Source of the DNA: CANIGN01 sp964538275
Lineage (GTDB): Bacteria; Bdellovibrionota; UBA2428
Reading direction: 5' to 3'
Assembly: GCA_964538275.1 (NCBI GenBank)
Contig: CAZIFW010000009.1
Span: forward strand, 5,849-69,848
DNA length: 64,000 bases
Shown here: in pieces, positions 52,891-61,952 of the stretch
How the letters are laid out: each line of letters opens with the position of its first letter
Position numbering within the stretch: position 1 is the stretch's first letter
Notes under the pieces: model-generated
What the model saw: only the letters and a program-made list of their open reading frames with translations
Told to the model about the DNA's origin: nothing
Database searches by the model: none
Program-made: the position numbers and the translations under genes

Positions 52891-54107
52891 TGACTCCTAC
52901 CAATCGAGTCATTCTTATCGTTATGGACTCTGTAGGTATTGGCAAAGCCTACGATGCTGCTCAATACAATGATGAAGGGTCAAACACTCTTGGCAACATT
53001 GCTAAATGGGCCAAAAAAAATAAAATTGATCACTCCCTCCCCACTCTCGCATCTCTGGGATTAGCGCGGCTATTGCCTGAATACAGAACAGACAACCTTA
53101 TAGGCGCTAGCGCACGTCTCTCAGAAGTATCCGCAGGAAAAGACACCACCAGTGGACACTGGGAAATTGCCGGCACCCCTCTTAAAGATCCTTTTGCATT
53201 TTATTATCAAGGCTTTCCTCAAGCCCTCATTGAAGAAATTTGTGAGCGTGCAAAAATTGAAGGAGTTCTTGCGAACAAATCCGCATCTGGCACAGCCGTG
53301 ATAGATGCCTACGCAGAAGAACATATTCAAAGTGGCAAGCCTATCGTGTACACAAGTATGGACAGTGTTTTTCAAGTTGCCGCACACGAAGAACATTTTG
53401 GCTTAGAAAAACTCTATAAGTTTTGCGAAATAGCTCGTGAAATCACCCGCCCTCTTAGAATAGGCAGAGTTATAGCAAGACCTTTTATCGGAAAGAAGGG
53501 AAGCTATAAAAGAGTTTCTGAGCATCGCAAAGATTTTAGTTTAGAGCCTCCTACCCCTAATCTCCTTGATTTAGTATCTGCTCATTTCAAAGTCGCATCT
53601 GTAGGGAAGATTGACGACATTTTTTGTCATCGCTCTATTCACTACAAAAATCACACAGGAAACAATCAAAGCACTGGGAAAGCCTTGTTAGAGTTTTTAG
53701 AAAAAGCAGAGCTCAACTCAGGCTTAATCTTTGCAAACTTTATAGACTTTGATCAAGAGTGGGGTCATCGCAGAGATCCAGCAGGATATTTGAATTGCTT
53801 GGTAGAATTCGATCAATACATAAAAAAATTGCTTCCAAAACTAAAAGAGAGCGACTTATTACTCATCACAGCAGATCACGGTAACGACCCAACTTTTAGA
53901 GGAAGCGATCATACCCGAGAAAACGTTCCCCTCTTGGCGTTCTCTCCCCATTCTAAGTTCCAAGCTTTGAACTTAGGCGAAGCACGTGGATATTATCATA
54001 TCAGCAAACTCGTTCTTGAAAGTTTAGGATTGCAAAACGAAATTCCCAAACTTTCTGCTGCAGCTACCGCTGAGTCTTTTTATAAAACACTTTGGAGTGA
54101 CCTATGA
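52875..54107 (+). CDS. deoB: Phosphopentomutase
   Basis: A 410-residue alkaline-phosphatase-superfamily mutase that interconverts (deoxy)ribose-1-phosphate and -5-phosphate. It shows RVILIVMDSVGIGKAYDAA with the metal-binding Asp, GSNTLGNIAKW, the phosphorylated Thr region GKDTTSGHWEIAG, YTSMDSVFQVAAHEE, ANFIDFDQEWGHRRDPAGY and LLITADHGNDPTFRGSDHTRE with the remaining Mn ligands. The ATG lies inside deoC; the product feeds the deoC substrate. Its stop overlaps the deoA start. Confidence 0.96.
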   Translation: MEKKIVTPTNRVILIVMDSVGIGKAYDAAQYNDEGSNTLGNIAKWAKKNKIDHSLPTLASLGLARLLPEYRTDNLIGASARLSEVSAGKDTTSGHWEIAGTPLKDPFAFYYQGFPQALIEEICERAKIEGVLANKSASGTAVIDAYAEEHIQSGKPIVYTSMDSVFQVAAHEEHFGLEKLYKFCEIAREITRPLRIGRVIARPFIGKKGSYKRVSEHRKDFSLEPPTPNLLDLVSAHFKVASVGKIDDIFCHRSIHYKNHTGNNQSTGKALLEFLEKAELNSGLIFANFIDFDQEWGHRRDPAGYLNCLVEFDQYIKKLLPKLKESDLLLITADHGNDPTFRGSDHTRENVPLLAFSPHSKFQALNLGEARGYYHISKLVLESLGLQNEIPKLSAAATAESFYKTLWSDL

Positions 54108-55462
54108 TGATTCCAGCAGAACTCATTCGCAAAAAACGTAACGGCGAAGAGCTAAGTGAAGAAGAAATTTCGTTTATCGTTGAGGGTGCTGCTCGTCATA
54201 AAATACCAGAATATCAGCTAAGCGCTTTTTTAATGGCCGTTTATTTTAAAAGTATGAGCGCGCAAGAAACTGTTTGGCTCACTAAAGCCATGAAAAATTC
54301 TGGAAAAAGTTATGACTGGAAAAAAATTAATCCCAAACTTGCTGATTATCCTCTAGTCGATAAACACTCCACAGGTGGCGTGGGAGATAAAGTATCACTT
54401 ATACTCGTGCCTCTTGCTATAGAGCTTGGGCTTCGTGTGCCCATGATGAGCGGACGAGGACTTGGTCATACAGGAGGAACTGTAGACAAACTCTTAAGTA
54501 TTCCAGGATTTAAAATGGATCTAGAAGAACAAGAGGCAGCTAAAGTTCTTTCTAAAGTTGGTGGCGTGATGCTTTCGCAAACAGATGATCTCTGTCCTGC
54601 TGATAAAAAACTTTATCACCTGCGGGACGTCACGGCGACAGTTGAAAGCCTGCCTCTTATTACAGGATCTATAATTTCTAAAAAATGGGCTGAAGGATGC
54701 GAAGGAATCGTCTTCGATGTGAAATTTGGAGAAGGTGCTTTTATGCCAACCCCTGAAGCCGCTGAAGATTTGGGCAATTGGTTATTGCGCGTGAGTAAAC
54801 TCGCAGGGCTCAATGCAGAAGCTATCTTAAGTCGTATGGAAGAACCCCTTGGCTCCTGCATAGGGAACGCTCTTGAAGTGAAAGAAAGTATGTGGATACT
54901 CAAAAACGAATATCCAAGCGATAAACATAAAGAAAGCGCCAAAGCTCTAAAAAAACTTTGCTGTCAAATCGCTGCACGCATGGCAATTCTAGGTGGAACT
55001 CGCAAAGACTTTGAGGCTTGTGTTCTTGAATGCGAAAAAATTCTTAATTCCGGAAAAGCTTATGAAAAGTTTGACGAACTCATACGTGCCCAAGGTGCCA
55101 TTGAAAACTGGGATAAAAAATTACCAACCTACAAAACTCTAGAAGTAAAAGCTCCACATGCGGGTATTCTTACAGACATTAAAGCTCGCGACCTTGGAGT
55201 TTTAGGACTTGAAATAGGAATTGGCCGCAAAAAAATGGAAGATCAAATCGACGAAGCTGCCGCTTTTGAAATCATTCCCTGCCTTGGAGATAAACTTGTT
55301 AAGGGAGACACTCTAGCCTTTTTACACCTCAAAGAAGAAAACCCTAAAATCACCAAAGCTTTTTTAGATTGTTTTGTAATAGAAGAAAAAAGCGAAGAAA
55401 CTCATATATCGAAAGCGTTATTATGGAAAATACTGGAAACAACCCCACCTCTCTCAAATTAA
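54104..55462 (+). CDS. deoA: Thymidine/pyrimidine-nucleoside phosphorylase
   Basis: A 452-residue glycosyltransferase-family-3-fold phosphorylase. It shows IRKKRNGEELSEEEISFIVEG, the substrate loop VDKHSTGGVGDKVSLILVPL, MMSGRGLGHTGGTVDKLLSIPGF, PADKKLYHLRDVTATVES and ITGSIISKKWAEGCEGIVFDVK, followed by the C-terminal domain with IKARDLGVLGLEIGIGR. This last domain is usual in PyNP/DeoA. It splits thymidine or uridine to base and pentose-1-phosphate. The start is ATG at 54104 (ATGATG, overlap with deoB of 4 bases). Distinguishing DeoA from Pdp needs phylogeny. Confidence 0.94.
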   Translation: MMIPAELIRKKRNGEELSEEEISFIVEGAARHKIPEYQLSAFLMAVYFKSMSAQETVWLTKAMKNSGKSYDWKKINPKLADYPLVDKHSTGGVGDKVSLILVPLAIELGLRVPMMSGRGLGHTGGTVDKLLSIPGFKMDLEEQEAAKVLSKVGGVMLSQTDDLCPADKKLYHLRDVTATVESLPLITGSIISKKWAEGCEGIVFDVKFGEGAFMPTPEAAEDLGNWLLRVSKLAGLNAEAILSRMEEPLGSCIGNALEVKESMWILKNEYPSDKHKESAKALKKLCCQIAARMAILGGTRKDFEACVLECEKILNSGKAYEKFDELIRAQGAIENWDKKLPTYKTLEVKAPHAGILTDIKARDLGVLGLEIGIGRKKMEDQIDEAAAFEIIPCLGDKLVKGDTLAFLHLKEENPKITKAFLDCFVIEEKSEETHISKALLWKILETTPPLSN

Positions 55463-56274
55463 AATCTTGGTTAAAAGATAAAAACTTATCCATACCTTAT
55501 GCACATGTCGTATTGGGCTCAGGTCTTGCACATCCTCTTGATACCTTAAGTATTAAAAACTGGGAATTTTGTGGAGAATTAGCCTTCTCAGAAATACCCA
55601 ACCTCGTAGCCTCAACAGCTCCGGGACATAAGGGTACTTACCGCTTTTACAAAAAAGATACTCGCGTTGTGAGTTTTCAAGTGGGACGACTCCATGGCTA
55701 TGAAGGAAACAAACCCAGTGATGTTGTAAAACCTGTCTTAGCTTTTGCCGATATTGGAGTTGAAAAATTTATCCTCACAAATGCTGCTGGCTCACTTCAA
55801 ACACATATGAAAACCGGCTCTGTGATGCTTATAAAAGATCATTTTAATTTTACGGGTCTTAACCCACTTACGGGCCACAACAACGATGCCGTTGGCCCTC
55901 GTTTTCCTGACATGAGTCAAATTTATTCTCCAAGAATAAATAAAATTCTTGAAGAAAAACTCAAAGAGCAAAAACTTCAAACCCATGAAGGAATTTACAT
56001 TGGAGTGAATGGACCTAGTTTTGAAACTCCCGCAGAAAATCAACTTTTTGCTAAGTGGGGAATGGGCGCTGTGGGAATGAGTACAGTATTTGAAGGCATC
56101 GCCCTTAAGCATCGCTCTAAAGAAATCGGAGCCCTTTCTTTTCTTGCTAATATGGGTGCTGGTATTGGGGAAAAGATTGGAGACACTCTCACAGGTGAAG
56201 AAGTTTTAGAAGAGGGTCGTAAAAAAGCCCCCGAAATTCTTCAAGCAATATTTAAAGCATTGGAACAAATATGA
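55423..56274 (+). CDS. Purine-nucleoside phosphorylase, trimeric type
   Basis: A ~284-residue PNP of the mammalian-type (trimeric) group. It shows VVLGSGLAHPLDTL, PGHKGTYRFYKKD, SFQVGRLHGYEGNKPSDVVKP, FILTNAAGSLQ, GVNGPSFETPAENQLF and VGMSTVFEGIALKH, ending with FLANMGAGI. It releases guanine, hypoxanthine or related bases from (deoxy)nucleosides. I chose the ATG at 55423, which overlaps deoA by 40 bases and begins near the conserved domain; an upstream in-frame start at 55369 would add 18 non-conserved residues. It overlaps the amidohydrolase gene by 4 bases. Confidence 0.93.
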   Translation: MENTGNNPTSLKLKSWLKDKNLSIPYAHVVLGSGLAHPLDTLSIKNWEFCGELAFSEIPNLVASTAPGHKGTYRFYKKDTRVVSFQVGRLHGYEGNKPSDVVKPVLAFADIGVEKFILTNAAGSLQTHMKTGSVMLIKDHFNFTGLNPLTGHNNDAVGPRFPDMSQIYSPRINKILEEKLKEQKLQTHEGIYIGVNGPSFETPAENQLFAKWGMGAVGMSTVFEGIALKHRSKEIGALSFLANMGAGIGEKIGDTLTGEEVLEEGRKKAPEILQAIFKALEQI

Positions 56275-57581
56275 GCAAAACTTTTGATTTAGGAATTTTG
56301 TGCGGCAATTTTTTATCCATGAAAGATCACTCCACTCAGGTGAATCAAAACATTTTTATGGGCATCAAGGATGGCCATATAAGCTACATTGGTTCTGAGA
56401 ACAAAAAAGCAGAATGTGTTGAATTTGTAGATGCGAGCCAAAAGCTTGTAATGCCAGGACTTGTAAATGCTCACGCTCATTTGCCTATGCAACTCTTTAG
56501 AGGCTTAGCGGATGATGAGCCCTTTGATGTTTGGTTATGGAAAAACATTCTTCCTCTAGAAGCAAAATTAGTAAGCCCTGAGTTTGTACGTTTGGGTACC
56601 GAACTTGCCCTTCTAGAGGCTATCTCTTTTGGTATCACCAGTATTTACGATATGTATTATTTTGAAGATGAAATTGCCGATGTATGTGACAAAGCCGGAA
56701 TTCGCGCTTTACTTGGTGAAAATTTCAGTAGCTTTCCAGCTCCAGATGATAAAGATCAAAAAGGAAATGATCTAAAAATTATTGAGCGCATGGTTGAAAA
56801 ATATGGAACTCAACATGAGCGCATTCGTCCTATGATTTCTCCACATGCCCCCTACACATGTACGGATGAAAAGCTCAAAGCAGCACGGGATCTTGCCCTC
56901 AAAACTGGGCTCGACATTGGCATTCACGTTTCTGAAACAAAAGGTGAGCAAGAAAATCATTTTAAAGAATTTGGAAAAAGCCCTGCAAAACGTTTTTATG
57001 ATTTGGGATTTAGCGATGCTCCCTGCTTGTATGCACACTGCGTGTATGTGTCTGATGAAGACATTGCTCTCATGAAAGAAAAGAACGTGAGAGTTTCTCA
57101 CAATCCAGAAGCAAACATGAAATTAGGAGCGGGCGCCGCACCTATAACTAAAATGTTAAAAGCCGGACTCAAAGTTGGAATTGGCACCGACAGTGTAGCG
57201 AGTAACAATGATTTTAACTTATGGAAAGAAATGGACACAGCCGCCAAGCTCGCGAAGCTTTCAAATTCAGACAACACAGCAATGACGGCACATGATTCAT
57301 TGAAGCTTGCGACTTCCCTAGGGGCTCAAGCTATGGGCTTCAACAAAACTGGGCAATTGAGAGAAGGCTTTCAAGCAGACTTTTTGATACTAGACATGGA
57401 CAAAGTTTACTTAAAACCCGTGCATAGTATCCCAAGTTTATTAGTGTATTCCACAACTGGATCTGAGGTTGAACGTACTTATTGCCACGGTAGATTGCTC
57501 TACCATAAGGGTGAATTTAAGACTTTAGATCGAGAGGCTATTGTCAAGCGAAGCACTCAATACGTTAAAGATAAGTTTTAA
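56271..57581 (+). CDS. Amidohydrolase, MTA/SAH or adenosine deaminase type (MtaD-like)
   Basis: A 436-residue metal-dependent deaminase. The metal ligands are in VNAHAHLPMQLFRGLADDEPF, GIHVSETKGEQE, LYAHCVYVSDED and GIGTDSVASNNDFNLWKEM; RPMISPHAPYTCTDE is the substrate-binding block. This is the pattern of 5-methylthioadenosine/S-adenosylhomocysteine deaminases, many of which also deaminate adenosine. As the last gene of a deo/PNP operon it would convert adenosine-type nucleosides to inosine-type substrates for the phosphorylase; this is an inference from context. The start overlaps PNP by 4 bases. Confidence 0.9.
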   Translation: MSKTFDLGILCGNFLSMKDHSTQVNQNIFMGIKDGHISYIGSENKKAECVEFVDASQKLVMPGLVNAHAHLPMQLFRGLADDEPFDVWLWKNILPLEAKLVSPEFVRLGTELALLEAISFGITSIYDMYYFEDEIADVCDKAGIRALLGENFSSFPAPDDKDQKGNDLKIIERMVEKYGTQHERIRPMISPHAPYTCTDEKLKAARDLALKTGLDIGIHVSETKGEQENHFKEFGKSPAKRFYDLGFSDAPCLYAHCVYVSDEDIALMKEKNVRVSHNPEANMKLGAGAAPITKMLKAGLKVGIGTDSVASNNDFNLWKEMDTAAKLAKLSNSDNTAMTAHDSLKLATSLGAQAMGFNKTGQLREGFQADFLILDMDKVYLKPVHSIPSLLVYSTTGSEVERTYCHGRLLYHKGEFKTLDREAIVKRSTQYVKDKF

Positions 57582-57715
57582 AAGCACACTCACTTGTTTT
57601 TGATCTTTTGAAATGTTCAGAATAGACACACTTAACGCATCACAAAAACGGGGACTTTGAGACTCCCTTTTCATAGGGCACAGGGAATGCTTAATTGAGT
57701 GAAAAAGGAGATCTC

Positions 57716-59089
57716 ATGAAGTCATTAAAAATTGCTGCAATTCTTGCTACTGCCGCTGTCGGTGCGCAAGCATTTGCCGTAAACGGTGCTCAGCTTTTCA
57801 CTCCCGTTGTGAACGAAGCCGGTATCTTAACTCTCCATAGTTCTAGCTATGGCGAATCTAGTGTTTTAGGCCTTGGTCTTAACTACAATATGGCCGTTGA
57901 TCCAATTGAAGTCGGTGGAAGCCGTAACTCAATGGAAAACTTTGTTCATTCTTTGCACTTCGGAGTGGGATCAAAACTTCCCTTTAGCTTCTTGCAAGGT
58001 CGTGTTCACGTTTTTGCTGATGGCTCTGGCCACTACATAAGCCCCATTGGTCCTGACTTAGACAACACAGCAGACGTAGACAGTGAATTTGTTCTTGGAA
58101 ACGTTAAACTTGGCGCAGGTTTTTCTATCATCGATAACTCCGAAGGCGGAGTAGGTGTGGGTATTGTTCCCCACGTAGTTGTTCCTGTTGGAAGCAAAAA
58201 TGCATACTTTGATGGTCCTCGCGATGCGAGTGATGACAGAGCTTGGCAGTACGGAGCAACTCTTGCAGTTGACTACCGTATTCTTCACAAAGATCTCTTA
58301 GCTCTTAACTTAGGTTGGGATCGCAGAGCTAAAATCGACTTCCTTACATGGGGCGTTGGTTACCAAACTCCAATCTTGGGTGGCGACACACACAATGTTC
58401 TTTTTGAACTTCGTGGCGAACAAAACATGGATGATCCTAAAATCACAGGATCTGATGCTCTTGAAGCAGACCTTGCTTACAAAGGTTACTGCATGAACAG
58501 ACGCGGATCTTACACAGCAGGTATTGGCCGTGGCTTTAACAACGATAACGGATCACCGGACTTGAGAGTGTTCTTGGGACTCAACTGGCAACTTGATCAC
58601 GCGCATGGCGAGCACGCTCACCATGAAGAACCCGCTGCTACAGAAGCCGCTCCTGTTGCTGAAGCTCCTAAAGCCGCACCTGTTGCAGCCGCTGCTGCAC
58701 CCGTTGTTGCCGGTGTGAGCACGTTGAAAGTTGCTAAAGTTTACTTTGGTAACAACAGCGATGTAATTCTTGAAAAATCAAATGCTGGTCTTGATAAACT
58801 TGCAGCTGATTTGAAAGCAAATCCTGGTCTTAAAAAGCTTGCGGTTGAAGGCTACACAGACAACGTTGGTAACGCTGACTACAACAAAGCTCTTTCTCAA
58901 CGCCGTGCTGATAGTGTTAAGAAATACCTTTCGGACAAAGGTGTAGACGGAAGTCGTCTTACTAGCGAAGGAATGGGCCCTGAAAGTCCTATCGCTGACA
59001 ACGCAACCGCTGCAGGTCGCGCTGCTAACCGTCGCGTTGAATTTAGAATTCTTGAAGTTGATGGCAACATCAACATGGATCTTCAATAA
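57716..59089 (+). CDS. OmpA family outer-membrane protein
   Basis: A 457-residue OmpA-type porin/anchor. It starts at ATG 57716, preceded by a strong Shine-Dalgarno (AAAAAGGAG), with a signal peptide ending AQAFA. A beta-barrel of about residues 30-300 has amphipathic strands, followed by a His/Ala/Pro/Glu linker (about 300-340; HAHGEHAHHEE then repeated Ala-Pro-Val). The OmpA-like peptidoglycan-binding domain (about 345-450) has VEGYTDNVGNADYNKALSQRR and NRRVEFRI. The Asp and Arg that bind diaminopimelate are present. Codon use and the strong RBS suggest high expression. It is followed by the only strong terminator in the window. Confidence 0.93.
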   Translation: MKSLKIAAILATAAVGAQAFAVNGAQLFTPVVNEAGILTLHSSSYGESSVLGLGLNYNMAVDPIEVGGSRNSMENFVHSLHFGVGSKLPFSFLQGRVHVFADGSGHYISPIGPDLDNTADVDSEFVLGNVKLGAGFSIIDNSEGGVGVGIVPHVVVPVGSKNAYFDGPRDASDDRAWQYGATLAVDYRILHKDLLALNLGWDRRAKIDFLTWGVGYQTPILGGDTHNVLFELRGEQNMDDPKITGSDALEADLAYKGYCMNRRGSYTAGIGRGFNNDNGSPDLRVFLGLNWQLDHAHGEHAHHEEPAATEAAPVAEAPKAAPVAAAAAPVVAGVSTLKVAKVYFGNNSDVILEKSNAGLDKLAADLKANPGLKKLAVEGYTDNVGNADYNKALSQRRADSVKKYLSDKGVDGSRLTSEGMGPESPIADNATAAGRAANRRVEFRILEVDGNINMDLQ

Positions 59090-59108
59090 GAATTAAAATC
59101 AAATAAAA

Positions 59109-59148
59109 TAAAAAAGGCTGTGAGCAATCTCTGCTCACAGCCTTTTTT
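59109..59148. terminator. Bidirectional intrinsic terminator after ompA
   Basis: A perfect 11-base-pair stem GGCTGTGAGCA (59116-59126) / TGCTCACAGCC (59132-59142) with loop ATCTC is followed by six T. A run of A directly before the stem makes it functional on both strands. It lies between ompA (plus) and the convergent alpha/beta hydrolase gene (minus). Confidence 0.93.
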
Positions 59149-59201
59149 CATTTAGCGAATCATCTCTCCCATTGGGTCATCGGGACCCAAAGAAGGAAAG
59201 C

Positions 59202-60086
59202 TTAGCGGAGGTGGGAGTTTAGGGTTTCTAGAGTGCCGCAGGTTGCTTCTTGAGCAAAGGGGCGTTCATCAAAGTAAGCAATGCTATGTGCGCCGTCAGT
59301 AGTTTCTACATAACGCACATCTTTGCCTGCATCTGCCAAAGCAACTGAAAACTCCTGAGAACTTTTCACAGGAACCACATTGTCGTTTGCAGCGTGTACT
59401 AAATAGAACGAAGTTAACTCATTATGAATTTGTGCAACTGGGGAAGCAAATTCAGCCAATACTGGATTTTTAGAAGGGAGTGCTCCTAAGAAATTTGAGA
59501 GAATCCAAATTTGTCCAAAATTTAAATCTTCTGTCTTGCGCAAATCATACGGTCCGAAATATCCAATAACACTTTGAAGGTCTATATTTTCATCGCGCAA
59601 TGGACACGCGAGATCATTAATATCTAAACGATCTGCGGTTAATGCCAATTCAGCAACTAGGTGAGCTCCTGCAGATTGCCCCATACCTACAACACGATTG
59701 GGATCTATTGAAAACTCTGCACTTCTTGCTCTTAAAGTTCGCAGTGCGCATCTAAGATCCTCTAGAGGAGCTGGAAAACGACCTGAAGCTTTTTTAGCTA
59801 AGCGATAAGATACGGTCGCTGCCGCATAACCCATGCCCGTTAAACGTTTTGCAGTAGAACTAAAATCTTTTCTATCGCCGCCTATCCAACTACCACCATG
59901 AACAATAAACGCGAGTGGAAAATTTTCTCCTTCATTTGGAAGATACAAATCCATAGCTAACTTGTCTTTATAAACAATGTTTTCATGCGCTATAAAATTA
60001 TCTGGCGTTGGAGGAGCAACGCACACTTCTGTTGCCGTGAGAAAGTAAGGAATTAAAGCACAGTACAAAAATACTTTTTTGAACAT
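59202..60086 (-). CDS. Secreted alpha/beta hydrolase (esterase/lipase-like)
   Basis: A 294-residue alpha/beta hydrolase with a hydrophobic N-terminus (residues 4-18) suggesting secretion. It shows the oxyanion motif FIVHGGSWIGGDRKDF (HGG at 63-65), nucleophile Ser138 in GMGQSAGAHL, and late Asp and His in VHAANDNVVPV and TDGAHSIAYF. The pattern fits the BD-FAE/HSL-like carboxylesterase group. The substrate is unknown. Its Shine-Dalgarno AAGGAG is only one base from the ATG. Confidence 0.88.
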   Translation of the reverse strand: MFKKVFLYCALIPYFLTATEVCVAPPTPDNFIAHENIVYKDKLAMDLYLPNEGENFPLAFIVHGGSWIGGDRKDFSSTAKRLTGMGYAAATVSYRLAKKASGRFPAPLEDLRCALRTLRARSAEFSIDPNRVVGMGQSAGAHLVAELALTADRLDINDLACPLRDENIDLQSVIGYFGPYDLRKTEDLNFGQIWILSNFLGALPSKNPVLAEFASPVAQIHNELTSFYLVHAANDNVVPVKSSQEFSVALADAGKDVRYVETTDGAHSIAYFDERPFAQEATCGTLETLNSHLR

Positions 60087-60176
60087 ACTCCTTATTGTCT
60101 GAATAAAGCTCAGAACTCAGCAAGGAGCATGGCGGCGCAAATTAAATAGAAATACTTATCTACGTATAAAGAAATC

Positions 60177-60848
60177 TTATTTTATGTAACGAGACAGGTC
60201 TGCATCTGCCTTAGCTTCAGTAGCAACCATAGAAGCTATCCACTCAGAGCCCTTCTTATTGAAGTGAGTCGTATCTGATGAAGAAAAGTAATAAGTCTTA
60301 CATGCTTTACTACCCAGCTTGTTCAACATATCGCCACTTCGTTTATAAAGATCCAGAACAGGTACATCATTTGCCGCTGCAACACTCTTCATTGCAGAAA
60401 CGTAAGAGCCCATTTCATCTGTAACTTTTCCGTTTTTAAAACGACATCTGTGCGGAGGTGTCACCATATACACAAGAGCTTTTTGTTTTTCTGCTTCCGT
60501 AATATACGCTTGAAGATATTTTTTATATTCTGATACGGGCACGTTTCGAGTACTGCCTGAATCATTATGTCCAAATTGAACAAATATAAATTTAGGTTTA
60601 GTGGAAAGAAGTTTTTTCCAGTGACCTTCAGAACGAAACGATTTTGTTGTTCGTCCACCCCTTGCATGATTATCTACGCGCAAGTTTGAGGTAACAAACT
60701 TTTTAAAACTATACCCCCACCCTTGCTTCTCACTAGAAGAGTTATATGAAGCTACAGTAGAATCACCTGCGAGCGCTACTGTCTGAGCTTTCATTTGAGT
60801 GGTGAATGCAAAACCTAATGTGACGAGTGCTGTATTTATATATTTCAT
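60177..60848 (-). CDS. Secreted SGNH/GDSL hydrolase (rhamnogalacturonan-acetylesterase-like)
   Basis: A 223-residue SGNH hydrolase with a signal peptide (to about KAQT, residue 23). Catalytic blocks: Ser30 in LAGDSTVASYN, Gly in ARGGRTTKSF, Asn in FVQFGHNDSGS and the final Asp-x-x-His in SSSDTTHFN. This matches the rhamnogalacturonan acetylesterase-like branch, so it probably deacetylates a polysaccharide. The upstream sequence contains an exact tandem duplication of 10 bases (AGGAACAAAC on the minus strand, 60849-60868), giving two possible Shine-Dalgarno copies in front of the ATG. Confidence 0.88.
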   Translation of the reverse strand: MKYINTALVTLGFAFTTQMKAQTVALAGDSTVASYNSSSEKQGWGYSFKKFVTSNLRVDNHARGGRTTKSFRSEGHWKKLLSTKPKFIFVQFGHNDSGSTRNVPVSEYKKYLQAYITEAEKQKALVYMVTPPHRCRFKNGKVTDEMGSYVSAMKSVAAANDVPVLDLYKRSGDMLNKLGSKACKTYYFSSSDTTHFNKKGSEWIASMVATEAKADADLSRYIK

Positions 60849-60938
60849 GTTTGTTCCTGTTTGTTCCTCTTCGTCTTTTTTATAAGTGATAATAGAGCTT
60901 TATAAATTAATTTTCGGTTAACAAAAATTTTGACGTTC

Positions 60939-60955
60939 AAAAGGTACAGGGGACC
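60939..60955 (+). repeat. Possible degenerate solo copy of the RAYT repeat
   Basis: AAAAGGTACAGGGGACC matches 14 of 17 bases of AAAAGGTAGCGGGTACC, the inner end of the right RAYT arm (51202-51218). It lies in the 162-base gap between the SGNH hydrolase and the LysR gene. It may be a decayed REP-like sequence or chance. Confidence 0.25.
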
Positions 60956-61010
60956 CCATGTTTTAGTCCCGATGACCCAAATAACTCTGACGTTAGAAAC
61001 GTTGTGGAAA

Positions 61011-61949
61011 TTAAGTCTTTGCGACTTTCAATAACCAATCGCGAAACGCATCGTGAGTCGCATTCAAAGAACCTTCTCGATAAGAAAGATAAAGTCGGTT
61101 TTCCAAAGGTGGATATTCTTTTCCTTCGAGTGCATGCAAAACTTTATCTTTTAATTCTTGTTGAATTGTATGGTGAGGCGTAACGGACAAACCCAATCCT
61201 TGAGTTAAAAAATCTCGCACAACTGAAAAAGAATTCACTCGATGTGTGTATTTAAATCGACGATCTACAAAATAACCTTGCGCCTCAATCCAACGCAAAG
61301 TCCACGGATCAAAATGCTCCGTATCTCCATAGCCAATCCATTTAAAATGTTCCCAAAAGCGATCAGATTTTTTCGCTTTCTTTAACACTTCACGTAAACG
61401 ATCAATTTCTTCTTTTTTTCCAACAGGTGTTAATTTTTCTTCAATCAAAACCTGACTCACCACACGTGGATCATCAATTCTACGAGTTGTAAGAATTAAA
61501 GACAGCTGCCCCGTGCGCAATTCCTCTTCGAGCTTATCGGATTCAGCAATGTCCCACAAAAAGCGGGCTTGAGGTTCTACTTTTAAAAAATCCAAAATAC
61601 GAGGACGAAGCCAATACTCTCCCAAGCCTTCTACAGAACCAAAAAACAATTTTGTATCTTGTCCTTTTTGGCTTTCGCGACTTTCAGTAAGAATTTTTTC
61701 TAAGCGCTCCAACTCCGGAAGTAATTTGCGCAATAAAGCTTCACCTTTTCCGGTAAGTACGTTTCTGCGACCTTGTTTTTCAAATATAGCTTGTCCGATT
61801 TGACGCTCTAAGTTTTGAATTTGTAAACTCACCGCAGGTTGTGTCAGGCCCAATGTTTTTGCAGCTTCTGCAACACTTCCAAGCGTAGCAACATGTACGA
61901 AGACTCTTAAACTCTGCAAACTAAAATCAGCGAGTTCAGAGAGAAACAT
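61011..61949 (-). CDS. LysR family transcriptional regulator
   Basis: A 312-residue LysR-type regulator. The N-terminal winged helix-turn-helix is seen in FVHVATLGSVAEAAKTLGLTQPAVSLQIQNLERQIG (recognition helix TQPAVSLQIQNLE), followed by GRRNVLTGKGEALL. Residues ~95-300 form the effector-binding domain with FFGSVEGLGEYWL and a late GLGLSVTPHHTIQQE. It starts 3 bases after purA stops, with GGAG nine bases upstream, so it is co-transcribed with purA. No divergent target gene is present, which is unusual for LysR proteins. Confidence 0.93.
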   Translation of the reverse strand: MFLSELADFSLQSLRVFVHVATLGSVAEAAKTLGLTQPAVSLQIQNLERQIGQAIFEKQGRRNVLTGKGEALLRKLLPELERLEKILTESRESQKGQDTKLFFGSVEGLGEYWLRPRILDFLKVEPQARFLWDIAESDKLEEELRTGQLSLILTTRRIDDPRVVSQVLIEEKLTPVGKKEEIDRLREVLKKAKKSDRFWEHFKWIGYGDTEHFDPWTLRWIEAQGYFVDRRFKYTHRVNSFSVVRDFLTQGLGLSVTPHHTIQQELKDKVLHALEGKEYPPLENRLYLSYREGSLNATHDAFRDWLLKVAKT

Positions 61950-61952
61950 TTT

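Noticed and set aside
57598..57626. Promoter for ompA (TTTTGA, 17 bases, AATAGA)
   Set aside because: The -10 match is only 3 of 6; several equally weak alternatives exist in the same gap.
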